Below are positions 23,463-34,044 of a stretch of DNA of 64,000 bases, piece after piece. A program made the translations under genes and the position numbers. How positions within the stretch are numbered: position 1 is the first letter of the stretch; each line of letters starts with the position of its first letter. The notes beneath the pieces were generated by a model that saw only the letters and a program-made list of their open reading frames with translations, ran no database searches and was not told the DNA's origin. The DNA comes from Progne subis subis (taxonomy: Eukaryota > Chordata > Aves > Passeriformes > Hirundinidae). The DNA is taken from positions 5,704,501 to 5,768,500 of the forward strand of contig JAKJHU010000026.1 of assembly GCA_022316685.1 (NCBI GenBank), given 5' to 3'.

Positions 23463-24227
23463 GTCTTGGTTTTGAAAGACAGTTGTCTGCCAGGGAAAAC
23501 TAGAGCCTCCCTTGGCATGGAGAATGTAAACCCCCTTCCCTCCAAATTATTATAATTTTGCAATTAGGGTTTTTCAGGCAAAGATACGGCAAATAGGAGT
23601 AACAGTTCTTTACTAGGAATATTAATATATATATATATAGTAGTACAAAAAAAACAAGCAAGGAAGCAAACAAAAATCCTGGGGGAAAAACAACAACAAC
23701 AACAACAACAAAAACAACAACCAAAAAAAAAAAAAAAATCTCCCCTGACAGAGTCAGGGATATGACCTGGCACCTTGTTGGTCAGGGTGTTGGAAGCCGT
23801 CCAAATAAGTCCTTCTGGAGTACCAGATGTGGTTCTGTGGAGTAGAGATGATCCTGTAGAAAGTCCAGTGGTGATGATATGTGTTTGGTCTCCCTCTGGG
23901 AATCCAGTGGAAAAACCGGATACTTTGCATCCTTCAGTCTCAGTTTTTTATCTAGATAGGAACAGTTGGCTCCTCCACAACTGTGTGGAGCATCTCACAA
24001 TGGGATGATGGAATGTGTCATGTCATTGTTGGGCCCTAATGATCCATTATCAGAAGATGTCCCCATGGAGGAGGGAGGGGTGGTGAAAGAGATAAGAAAC
24101 ACTGTCCTACCTGATTTTAATAGCTGGACCGTTATCAGAAGGCATCCTCCTCCCTCCCCCCAGGAGTAAGTAGGATAACACACCTCCCAAAAAACAGCTT
24201 TCAACAGATGAAATAGAATACATATTT
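23463..24227 (-). mobile_element. Mosaic LTR C, minus orientation
   Basis: It begins TGTCTTGGTTTTGAAAGACAG, and its first 180 bp match the left end of the LTR at 60478 and the reversed right end of the LTR at 5705. Shared blocks include CCCTCCAAATTATTATAATTT and AACAGTTCTTTACTAGG. From about 23.74 kb onward it matches the LTR at 26273-26853 instead, with CTGACAGAGTCAG, GGGAATCCAGTGG, GGCTCCTCC, GGAGCATCTCACAATGGG and GAATACAT. The junction is an A-rich and CAA-rich tract. The right end is approximate. No clear target-site duplication is seen. No viral genes are attached. Confidence 0.75.
23691..23711. repeat. (CAA)n tract at LTR C junction
   Basis: Seven CAA units, followed by further A-rich and ACAACAACC sequence. 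The tract lies where LTR C switches resemblance from one relative to the other. Confidence 0.9.
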
Positions 24228-24557
24228 TAATACATATTTTTAGGTTACATAAACCATGATAGTTGGAGATAATACAAATAAATTTTTGGCAGTTTTTCTG
24301 TTCATCTCTTTGGGCATTGTTCCAATATTCCCATGCTGATATTTACCCTGGTTAGATTTATCTTGTTCACTCTCTTATGGCAATGGATTTTTTTATTTTT
24401 TTTTCCCAGTTACTTTGTTCATTTATTCAAACTTGATTATAAATATATTGAGCACCTCAGCATTTTTCCTATTGATATAATAGTTTGGACTGAGTGCAGA
24501 TTCAAGCACACAGTGCTGCCACCCCTCTTTTAGGCCACAGTGTTCATACATCTTCAG

Positions 24558-24657
24558 ATAGAATCACAGAATATCCCAAGCTGGGAGGGACTCATAAGGA
24601 TCAGGTACATCTCCCTGCTCTTTGCAGGACTACTTAAAACTAAACTATATGACTAAG
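24558..24657 (-). mobile_element. CR1 3' tail
   Basis: ATAGAATCACAGAATATCCC at the left end is the reverse complement of a typical CR1 3' terminus. It is followed by recognisable 3'-UTR sequence up to about GACTAAGAGA. It lies on the minus strand and is followed within about 40 bp by CR1 ORF1-type sequence rather than ORF2. Confidence 0.8.
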
Positions 24658-24697
24658 AGAATATATTTTCTTTAGTCAGCCTGGTTTTATTTCAAAA

Positions 24698-25490
24698 CTA
24701 GTTGAAAGCTCTTTCAGGGAGCTCTGCTAACTGTTGTGTGAAGATCCCTATCCCTCTTTGGTAATGGTGAACCTCATGCGTTTCTCATAGGCCTTGTGTT
24801 ACGTAGACTGAACTGTCATCAAAAAAACCAAAGTTCTGCCAGTGACACCAGCAAGGTATTGATTTTCTGGCTCTTCCTGTTTCTTCCCTCATCATTCCCT
24901 GCAACCAGAAGGATAGAGGAGAACAACGTTACTGATTCCTTAACCTGACATGCCTAGGCCCTGAAGCCTTTTTTGATTACCCTTAGACTTATGGCAACGT
25001 ATCACTTCCTGCATGATAAAACAATAATGGATAATAATGTGAGGGCTGTGTCATGGTAGAAATTTTTTTCATTGCTTTTTTAACCTATGTCCCCAGGAGG
25101 CAGCAGACTTCTCTGAGAAGTGGATCCTGTCAGATCTTTGGGCCTTCTGTGCCCCTCAGGAAAGAGTCTCCTATCACAATGACTTGTCTTTTTTTCCTTA
25201 TGTAATGTGATTTTGAAACAGGTTATAGGCCAATGTAATAATGGCAACTACTCCAATCTAAATGGACTATCATCTTCATCATCGTTAAAGTCCACTTGCA
25301 GAGCCTCATACTTACTATGCAAGGGCATTTGAGAAGGAGGGGTAGCCACAGAGGAGATGTGTCTTCTGCACAGGGCAGGAGCTGATTGCTGTTTCCACCT
25401 ATTCCTTAAGCCACCATGACCAGCTAGGGGGAGACAGAATACGGAATCCTCCGTATGATACATGCTGTCTCCCTCCTGGGCTTGTCCCAA
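24698..25490 (-). pseudogene. CR1 ORF1 (SGNH/esterase-type) remnant
   Basis: On the minus strand this region translates, across several frameshifts and stops, into the ORF1 protein of CR1-like LINEs. That protein carries an SGNH hydrolase (esterase) domain and accompanies element RNA; its exact role is not settled. In order I see LRNRWKQQSAPALCRR and a P-x-PLHSKYEALQVDFNDD linker. Next comes RQVIVIGDSFLRGTEG with the GDS nucleophile motif at 25163-25171, then PLLREVCCLLGT. Further on are HYYPLL, QNFGFF and HYQRGIGIF, and finally AELPERAFN ending near 24701. Internal stops, including one just after the GDS block, show that it is dead. Assignment to CR1 ORF1 is from recalled family sequence. 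Confidence 0.75.
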
Positions 25491-26272
25491 GGAAGATAAA
25501 GTGTGATTCTAGTAGTCTGTCTCTTGAACCCCTCAAACTACTCACCTCCTCCTGGAGTTCTAATCAAAGAAGTTCTCCTTCTGGGCATTACTCCTGTAGG
25601 GGTGTTCACTGCTGCTCTGAGGTAAATGGCACAAGAACAAGGCACACCCCACAGCTGGTACCATGGCACCACTGTGTTCCTAATGAGGTCTGTCTGGGCA
25701 TCTACACCACTTATGTGACCAGAGCATAGAAGGACATTTTGTGCAGGGTTGGCTTTACCCACTATTGCTCCTGGCCCTGTGTAATGAGCTGTTTGGTTAA
25801 GTATTTCTGTGTTCACCAGCAGTAAGTTATCTAAAGAGGTTTCAATGCATCCATTTGACTGGATTGGAAGGTCTGTCTCCAGAGTCCTCAACATTTCTGA
25901 GTTGCTTTCTGCCACTTGGCATGATGGTGATGCTGGACCAGATGCTTCCCAAGTAGCTTCCCCATTTATTTAAATAATTTTATATCATACCCTGTCTTTG
26001 CTTTTCCTCTTTCATATTTTAGCTACTAATGATCGCATCTCAGTAATTTTAGCCTCTGTCTGGAGTTTTAACTTATTTCTCTCCAAACATTTTGACTTTT
26101 TTTTTTTTTTTTTTTCTTCTCACTATTTAAAATCTCAATGAAACCTGAGCTAGGGTCATGAGACTTTACCTCAGAGTTTCTCAAGGCTGGGCTCCTTGAT
26201 ACACATGTAGCTAAACCACTCTGTGGGCAGCAGAAAGTTTTAAGCAGGAATCTGAAGAGAAAGTTACAACTC
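25491..26272. other. Flank of CR1 ORF1 with an unassigned 125-codon frame
   Basis: A minus-strand frame runs from 25915 to 25538 (125 codons, MAESNSEML...). It lies just upstream of the CR1 ORF1 remnant in the same direction, so it may be decayed N-terminal or leader sequence of that element. I recognise no domain in it, and it has no convincing promoter or splice context. The remainder to 26272 is AT-rich and carries a T19 run at 26097-26115. Confidence 0.35.
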
Positions 26273-26853
26273 TGTGCTGGCTTGAAGGCAAAACCAGTGA
26301 GAGACTCCAAGCCAGGGAAAAAAAAAAAAAAAAAAAAAAAAAAAGAGAGAGGGGGAAAAAAAAAAAAAGAAAAAGGTAAAATAAAATAAAATACATGCAA
26401 TAGTACAAAAGATCACTAACAGAGTCAGACTACAACCTGAAACTGTGGTGGTAGCAGTCCAGATGAAGTGGTCTTGTTGAAGCAGTGTTCCTGCAGAAAG
26501 GTCTGGTAGCTCTTGTCCTCTGGGAATCCAGTGGGTAAGGCTGCCTGTGCTGTCCCAAATCCCAGATTATATCCAGGTGGGAATGCTTGGCTCCTCCCCC
26601 TGGGCGGAGCATCTCACAATGGGTTGATATAATTTTATCAGTTTTGTAATGGGTCCTTGATTGCCCATTAAACAGAGATAGCTCCTGGAGGGAGTTATCT
26701 ATGAGTCATGGAGCCGGGCATTGATGGGCCATTAACAGAAGACAGTCTGGAGGGAGGGGGCAAGGGAAACACTGCCCAACCTAGTTTCAACAGCTCACAT
26801 AGATGGTGATAGAATACATACTTTGGGCACATCTTACATTGTAACCTAGGACA
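26273..26853 (-). mobile_element. LTR D, ERVL-like, minus orientation
   Basis: A 581-bp segment starting TGTGCTGGCTTGAAGGC and ending GTAACCTAGGACA. Flanks AACTC on the left and ACCTC on the right agree in 4 of 5 bases, a plausible aged 5-bp target duplication. An A27 run and a second A-rich run lie in its left third. The right two thirds are homologous to LTR C. On its right side the unit of TCCTGGAGGGAG / GTTATC / AGTCATGGAG / CATTAACAGAAGA occurs twice in diverged form, a feature of this LTR group. No retroviral genes are attached. Confidence 0.75.
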
Positions 26854-29564
26854 ACCTCCACGTCTCAGGGAGCATGATAACATTTGAAAGGCTGGGGTTG
26901 GCAACAGCGTCTGGAATGAGGCTGAGGCTGTTTACTTCTCTGTCGAGTGAGAATTAGCCACCATCAGTGTAACGGATCTTCTTAGTAGCAACAATCCGGT
27001 TGATAACGAGAGATTCCAAATGGCTGTTTCTACCTATTGAAAAAGACCCCAAACTTCTACATAAAAGAAAAACAAAACAAACCAAAAAAACCCACAAAGC
27101 CAACCATTCAACATTCAAAATGTATTGGGAAATTAGATGAAATTACATTCTTTCAAAGGATTGTCTGCTGCATGTACCAGTAACATGAAGGAATTTTCAA
27201 GGCAGGAAATATTCTCTTGATTATTTCTGTATGTAACATTGAAATGCATGACTGTTCAGACAACTGAATGCAATCTAATTCAATTAGGACTACTGTGATA
27301 AAACTGTAAGATATGTTAGTGTGTTTAGAATTAGTGGATTAGTTTCTATGTTAGGAAATATTTACATCACCAACAGTGATATAACTGACAGTAGAAAATT
27401 GGTAGGTATCTACCAATTATCTCAGCTGATAATTTTTTTGGGAAGTTCCACTCAGGCATGAATTTTGGCTTGTGTGACAAAATTGCTTTCTCCCAAATTC
27501 ACTCCTCTCTTACTGAACTGAAAATAACTTGGAAGGAAAGGTTTAAACATTTCAGATGGTGTATTTTTTATTAAATTTAAAGGCCTTTTGTTTCACTTCA
27601 ACATAGTTAGTGATCTCTGTTTCATAGTTACAACACTGAGGATGGTAACTTTCCCATTGTCAACCTGATTTAAAACAGTTTTTCAAGTAGCTTAATGTGT
27701 AATATTTTCCTCAGTAAATGAATGGTTTTCCTCTACTTAGATTTTGGTTTTTTGCTTGTGTGCATGTTATTTCCCCCTCACTTTTTTAAAACTGCCTTTT
27801 TCTCTAAGGTATTATTTTCAAACTGAACTTCTTGTTTAAGAAGATCAAAGTGAATAATTACAGTGAGAGACAATATTAAAGGATTTCTGAAATCTCATTA
27901 ATTTTGCCTCCTTAATGTGTTATGTATTCTTCTTCCTCCAATGTTGGAAGCAGCAAACAAAGTATTTTTCATATCTGTTATATGGTGGTACTTCTGGATA
28001 TATAAATATCTCATGCGTTTTACACTTTGATGCCACGTCTTCTGCTCCCCCAAAAGCATTGTGTCTTCTGCAAACCTTGTTTTGTCAGGGTCAGTTGTAG
28101 ATTATTCACATCCTAGCAGACAGAACATCCTTTAAAAACAGTTCAACTAATTACACTCCATTTCCAATGGGTACTCAATATAGTCTAGGGTTTTTTCCTC
28201 TCTTCTCCTCATTGAATCCTAGCCATTCCTCAAACTTGTAACATCTACCATCAGACAGAGGACAAGAATGGCTTTGCCACTGTAGATCAGCATGTCCTTA
28301 TGGACAATGACTGTTGATAAACAATGTGTAATAGCTTCATTCTTGCATTTCCCACTGCAGAGCTTTGCTCTGTGGGAATTTGATTCTCATTTGTGGTCTT
28401 TATTGCTTGATCAAGGCTGGGTGAAACAGTCCCATTGGTCAGAAGTTTACTAAGATTGTGCTAAGTAGGTGTAACAACCTGAAGCAGGGACAGGCAAACA
28501 ATCTTGGGAAACCTTAGCAAATTCTGCAATTTATTTTGTTTATCTGCACTCATCCAATAATGTTGAAAAAGCAATGAATTTTCTGACATATCTCTAACAG
28601 TTTAATAGAAGACACTATTTTCCCTGTCACATTTACTATTAGCCATGTATTAGGTTCCAGTTCAACAGCTCTTATAATTTAGTTTTGACAAATTGATACC
28701 TTACTTATTGTTGAAGTATTTTTCTTATCACCTTGTGGTTAACAAAGGCCCTTTTTTGTTACCATTTCATCACATTTTCTCCCTAAACTATCGCTTCATC
28801 TTATGTACAATGATTGGCTCTGCTTTAGTACCTTTTAAAATGAGTACTAAACACAAGCCATAGATCTTATTGGTTCATATAAAAACAAGTATATTGTTCA
28901 GCACTGCAGAGCATGATTGAACAAGTCTGTGATAATTCTTGATGTGCACAAAGACACTTCAGGGGCTGTCATTTTTGTGATCACTTAAATGAAAAAATCC
29001 TTATCTGTGCAGATGGCTTTTCCTATGTACATTTTAGTGGCTTGACTAATTTCCTTCTGGAGTACAAATTGCATCTACTGTAGATAAAAGGTGACTTTCA
29101 TGTATAATGATTATATTTTAAAGGAATAGTAGTATAAATATCAATCCTAATGTTTCCTTGAGCAATAGCTTCTTTTAAAAGTTCAATATGTTTTTAATCA
29201 CTTGATCAAATTATGAGACAGATCTTAGTTTAGAATTATCTTGCCTTGATATAATTTAGATAACCAAGTGTTTGTGAGTGAAGTGAGCTAAAAAAGTATT
29301 AGCCTCTCTATAAAATTCCATATAATTTCAGAACTATCCATATGATACACAATTTTATGCTGTTTAAAATAGGCAAAATGGGAACTAATAGAGAAGGCAG
29401 AAAATCTAGTTTGGTTATTCAGATCAAATGTACTGTATGTTGCAAGAATATTAAATTGACAAAAAATAGCCCTTTGAATTATTACAGATGCAGATGTCTT
29501 CTCATTTCTTCAATCTCAGACTATTCTTATCAGTTCTATCTTCATCTAAGTGGAGCTTATTATA
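26854..29564. other. AT-rich single-copy DNA without a recognised gene
   Basis: No gene, RNA or mobile element is recognised in this 2.7-kb stretch. Open frames are short and without motifs. Confidence 0.55.
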
Positions 29565-29749
29565 GAATGGTTTGGGTTGGAAGGGGTCTCAGACATCAAC
29601 TAATTCCAACTCCCCTGCTCTGGGCAGGGACATCTTCCACTAGACTGAATTGCTCAGAGCCCCATCCAACCTGACCTTGAACACTTCCAGGGATGGGGCA
29701 TCCACAACGTCTCTGGGCAACATGTTCCCCTTCTTCACCACCCTCACAG

Positions 29750-30142
29750 GGTCACCGTGACACACAAAGCAGTCACACGCAGACAAGAGATTTTCACAAG
29801 GCAGAGGTCCTTCCGATCCAGCTCACAGCTGAGAGAGTGGAGAGAAGAGAACCCCTTTGTTTATTTCTTACTTTTTATACATTTGTGGGTCTAGCAGAAG
29901 ATTGGCTTTTTGGGGTTTCCACTCCTTAGCCTCAGTGGCTAGACCAATTGCCAGTTACAATTGTTTTCAGGTTAGAAATATGCAAACAAAGGACAGAGAA
30001 TGAAAAACAAAGGATTTGTTTATGTTACATCTGTGGGAAAAGTAGAAAACTGCTCTAATATTCTACAGTAACTAAAAGATCTGACTCCATTTATGAAAAT
30101 CAAAAGGCTAATTAAAAAAAACTCAGAAAAACCAGGGTAACA
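29750..30142 (-). mobile_element. LTR E, ERVK-like, nested in CR1
   Basis: Reverse complement of the LTR at 37953-38340, with which it shares the whole length. Shared features are the GTTACCCTGGTTTTTCTGAG start, the block around GCAAACAAAGGACAG, and the CAAAGCAGTCACA block near the far end. On the minus strand it carries the TATAAAA and AATAAA pair seen in that copy (complements at about 29858-29880). It separates two parts of a CR1 copy and so inserted after it. The target duplication is not visible, because the left terminal bases have diverged and the CR1 sequence on the right is altered before a T30 run. Confidence 0.78.
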
Positions 30143-30206
30143 TTTATTCTTTCTTCTACTTTAATTTTAATTGTTTCCTGAGTTATTTAGAAAATTATTC
30201 CCCTCC

Positions 30207-30209
<3 letters not shown>

Positions 30210-30239
<30 letters not shown>
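30210..30239. repeat. T30 homopolymer in CR1
   Basis: Thirty T between LTR E and the resumed CR1 body. About 70 bp of unassigned sequence lies between the LTR and this run. Confidence 0.93.
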
Positions 30240-30242
<3 letters not shown>

Positions 30243-30815
30243 AATATTTAATTTATTCCTACTTTCTTTAAGTTTGAAGCCTTTCCCCCTTGGCCTCTCA
30301 CTACTTGTTTGTAAAGAGTTCCTCCCCAGCTCTCTTGTAGGCCCCCTTCAGGTACTGGAAGACTCCCTCCTCTTCTTCAGGCTGAACAACCCCAATTCTC
30401 CCAGTATGAGAAGCGCTCCAGTCCTCTGATCATCTTCTTGTCCTTCCTCTGGACTTGTTCCAAAAGGCCAATGCCTTTCCTGTCCTGGAGACCCCAGAGC
30501 TGGGTGCAGCACTGCAGGTGAGGTCTCACCAAACTGAGCAGAGGGGTAGAATCCCCTCCCTGGCTCTGCTGACCATACTGCTTTAGATGCAGCCCAGGAC
30601 ATGTTTGGCTTTCTGGGCTGGGAATGCACATTGTTGGCTCATGTCAAGCTTCTTGTCCACTAGAACCCAAAAGTTCTTCTACTCAGGCCTCCTTTCACTG
30701 AGTTCTCTCAATCTGAACTCATGTCTGGGATTACCCTCACCCAGGTTCAGGATCTTGCACTTGACCTTGAAGTTGAGCTTGGCCATGAAGCTGAACCTCA
30801 TGAGGTTTGCAAATC

Positions 30816-32799
30816 TCAAGCCTTTGGCAGAAGCTGTGCAAATCAATATTGAGGTGTTTGTGAAACATTTGTTGTCATCTTAACAGGAAATTAATTTCTT
30901 CAGACAGATTTTTATGTGATGTTTTGAGAGGAGGCGATTACTATGCTTTGACTTCAAAAATTACTGTGTTGTAATAGAATGATTTCTCAAATAGTCTTTC
31001 CCTTGCACCTCAATTTTTAAGCAAATTATATTTGGGCCTTTTTATAGAGGTAAATATATACCTAGAGTGCAAACATACATTTTTGCTAGTTGACATGTCT
31101 TCTGATTGTGTCACAAATATCACAATTACTACAAATCTAAAAATATTTTTCTGGCTTTTTATCCTTCAAATTATCTTTTCCTTGAACTTTTACGTGAAAA
31201 GTCATTTGAATACCTGTATTATTTTAGAATTCATGTGGGAATATCAGATGGGGTTTTAAAGGCTTTCACTTCAGACAATTTTAAATATCTGTTGGGAGAA
31301 AACTTGTTCAAGGTGTATGTTTTATTTAGAGCTGATCTAACTTTGATACTGCTGATGTGCAATATGTATTAAAATATTTCCACAGAGGAAGTGTATTTTT
31401 TAATTTGTAAAACCAACCATATTTGTCCAAATTTTCTCATTTATCTCAAAAAATTTTATTTCCATTCACAAACTTTTTGATTGATGCTAAAATTCTGCAT
31501 ACCTTTTACTAGTTTTTCTTCACTAGGTCTATCTAGGCTGTACTCTTAGCAATCCTTTTTCTTCCTTATGAGTATTTTATGGCACTCTCAAACCTTCAAT
31601 CATTTATGTAAGTACAACTGTAATAATGATTATATAATCATCTTAAAGTCTCTTAAGCAAAGATCATCTGGAAAAACAATTAAACAGAATTCAACAAAAG
31701 ACTAAGCCTCAATAATCTCATTAATAACAGTTTTTAGGGAATAACACAACAATTTATTTGTTTGGTTTTAGTAGTTCACTAGTACTAATAACACGGGCCT
31801 GTTGCTGTATAAATGGTCAGTTTAAGTATAACAGAATCTCTGTGTTGGAGTTCTTCATTCAAATACTTCTTGCCTTGAATTTGCCATGTTTCTGTTTTCC
31901 TAGCAAGGACTGACGCAACAGTGTGCTGTCGTTCACAAGTCAAAGGAAGTATTCTGTCCAGGCACGTATGCTCTCTAGATTGCCTAAGTGCCTGCTGCAA
32001 TCCAACTTTGGCCCCAGTTTAGGTGCTACTATTGCTGAATTTCTGTGGCTTTCATGAGCAGTCCCTTCTTTTAAAAGATGTTGAGTAGCAAGGTTCATCA
32101 TGCCAATTCTGCATGAGCCATTTTGTATTGGCATTAGAGGTGACAGGAGCAGGGCAGGTGGAAGAACAAAGAGCTGAAATGACAGAAGATGGTAATTGTT
32201 TTTATGAGGATCATAAATCTTCAAATGTGACATGAATTGAGTACAGCAAAAATGAGGAGCAGATAGCTTTATCCTTATGAAGAATGTTTTTGCTAAAGTC
32301 AAATAAGAGAGAATTATGTCATGGCATTTCTTTTCAGAAAAAAGAGATTAGGATAGCACATACAATTTCAACTGTTTTGTCAGCGTTTATAAAATTGCTC
32401 CAAGAAGCTGATGTTGTCTTCTTAGAATGTTTTACAGGGTAGCAGATCCTCTGGTGAACTCTCTTCCATGTTTTTTTTCTGTCTCAGTATTCTATATTTC
32501 CTGGACTATGTGTGCTCTATGACACTATTGGGACATATTTGATTTTATGCTGATATTTGACATGCACTTTGAACTAAGAACTCTAGAGCAAAGTGCAGCA
32601 CAACCAGATAATCAGATTAAAATCAACCATGAACCAAAATTGTTAAATAAATTTTGATTATGTCCTTATTCAAATTTATATTTGAATATAAATTCTATGT
32701 GATGCTTCTGATTCTGGAGGAAAAACAGAGGCAAAGCAAAATGCTTAGGAGCATACAGTTTCTGGTTGTTTGAATGTCCAAAAAATATAAACAAATTGA
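30816..32799. other. AT-rich single-copy DNA without a recognised gene
   Basis: No gene or element is recognised. Two overlapping open frames near 31.0-31.4 kb and one at 31.94-32.30 kb on the minus strand have no motifs and no supporting splice or promoter signals. Confidence 0.55.
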
Positions 32800-33226
32800 T
32801 GTCACGGTTTAACCCCATCTGGCAATTAAGTGGTTTAACAGAGCAACTCACTTACTCCAACCCAAAAGGAAAGGAGTGCAAGGGTAAAAGTGAGAAAACT
32901 CATGGGTTGAGATAAAGAGAGTTTAATAGGGAAAGCAAAAGTCACATATGCAAGCAAAGCCAAAGAAGGAATTAATTCACTACTTCTCTTCAGCAGGCAG
33001 GTATATTGCCACCTCCAGGAAAGGAGGACTCCCATCTATGTTCCTTCACAGATCGTTGTGCACGAGACACTGAAAAGTCATTTATTCAGAGTAAGCACTA
33101 CTTAAACATTAAACATCAAAACAACTAAAACATCTCTGTGTTATAAACACTGTTCTGAATCTGAACCGAAGCATTGGACCAGCTACTAAGAAGAAAATTA
33201 ACTTCATCCCGGATGAAACCAGGACA
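32800..33226 (-). mobile_element. LTR F1, ERVL-like, internally deleted
   Basis: It begins TGTCACGGTTTAACCCC and ends GAAACCAGGACA. It is homologous to the solo LTR at 51594-52179; shared blocks include AGTTTAATAGGGAAAGC and GAATTAATTCACT. Compared with that copy it lacks the middle part (the TTTGGTCAGTTTGGG block), so it has an internal deletion. Its middle runs directly from CTCCCATCT to GTAAGCACTACTT. No 5-bp duplication fits these two ends alone. The missing middle block appears just to the right, in LTR F2. Confidence 0.75.
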
Positions 33227-33230
33227 TCAT

Positions 33231-33493
33231 CATCTGGTATTGAATAACCTTTTGGTCAGTTAGGATCAGCTGTTCCAGTGCACAAAAAGGTCCCAATTTC
33301 TGGTGCACCTCCAGCTTCCTTCCTGGTGGGATGGTGTGAGAAGTATGAAACACCTTGGCAGTGTGTAAGTAGTGCTCAGCAATGGATAAAATTTCAGTGT
33401 GCTATCAATACTTTTTAGATCACAAATACAAAACACAGCCCCATATAAGCAGCTATGAAGAAATATAAGTCTATCCCAGCCAAATCTAGTACA
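33231..33493 (-). mobile_element. LTR F2, terminal half of the same LTR family
   Basis: It starts with the family's middle block (AACCTTTTGGTCAGTTAGGATCAGC by region, 33246-33270). It then runs through GTGCACCTCCAGC and a second copy of the terminal part, ending CTAGTACA. The terminal parts of F1 (33090-33226) and F2 (33366-33493) are both recognisable but strongly diverged from each other. F2 therefore comes from a separate or anciently duplicated LTR. Outer flanks ATTGA and GATGA agree only in the last three bases, so a shared target duplication is not established. Confidence 0.7.
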
Positions 33494-34013
33494 GATGACA
33501 ATGAAGTATTTTCCTAACACTTTGAAAAAAGAATACAAATCAGTGAAATAATAGTTCTCAGTCAGCTTTGGAGACCCTATTAAAAATCTAGCAAGGTATT
33601 TTCAAGCTGAATCTAATCATAGAAATATTCCTTGCTGATAACTAGGTGTACAACTGTCTGCCTGAAGAATATAAATTGCTATTGATAATTCTCATATTCT
33701 CCCATTTTATAATTGCACCTACCTATAATATATGCTGAGAGCTCATTATCTATAAACCAAATATTTCATTTTTACTTCTATTACCATATCTTATTACCTT
33801 GCATTTCACTTTTGGCTATCTGTAAAGAGATATAAAATTTACAAAGACAAGGAGATGAGGACTTTGAAACATTTCACATGACAAAGAGAATCATGACAAG
33901 GTAAATGATAATGTCTACACTGAACTTTGATTATAATTAGGGCATAATAATTTTCTTATTTGTTCATGTGGGCTTTAACAAGTAAATCACCTGTCAGAAA
34001 TATGTTGGCAAGT

Positions 34014-34044
34014 GTTGTACAACCACTTGTGGTGGTTGTACAAC
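34014..34044. repeat. Perfect 13-bp inverted repeat with 5-nt spacer
   Basis: GTTGTACAACCAC at 34014-34026 is mirrored exactly by GTGGTTGTACAAC at 34032-34044 across TTGTG. Each arm also contains the palindrome GTTGTACAAC. It can form a hairpin or serve as a symmetric protein site. No gene is adjacent, so a terminator role is not suggested. Confidence 0.9.

Larger units (their letters stand above)
29565..30815 (-). mobile_element. CR1 LINE, minus orientation, interrupted by an LTR
   Basis: The left end ATAGAATGGTTTGGGTTGG is the 3' end of CR1, followed by CCCATCCAACCTGACCTTGA and GGGATGGGGCATCCACAAC, hallmark CR1 blocks. The copy is broken at about 29749 by LTR E. After a T30 run it resumes with AGTTTGAAGCC, GGCTGAACAACCCCAATTCTC and CCCAGAGCTGGGTGCAGCACT. 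It fades near TGAACCTCATGAGGTTTGC. A minus-strand frame at 30348-30629 holds GALLILGELGLFSLKKRRES, the degraded C-terminal part of ORF2 (typical ELGLFSLEKRRL), confirming orientation. The element is truncated and dead. Confidence 0.88.

Noticed and set aside
25538..25915. 125-codon minus-strand frame as a host gene
   Set aside because: No recognised domain or splice context. It lies directly upstream of a CR1 ORF1 remnant in the same direction, so decayed retroelement sequence is more likely.
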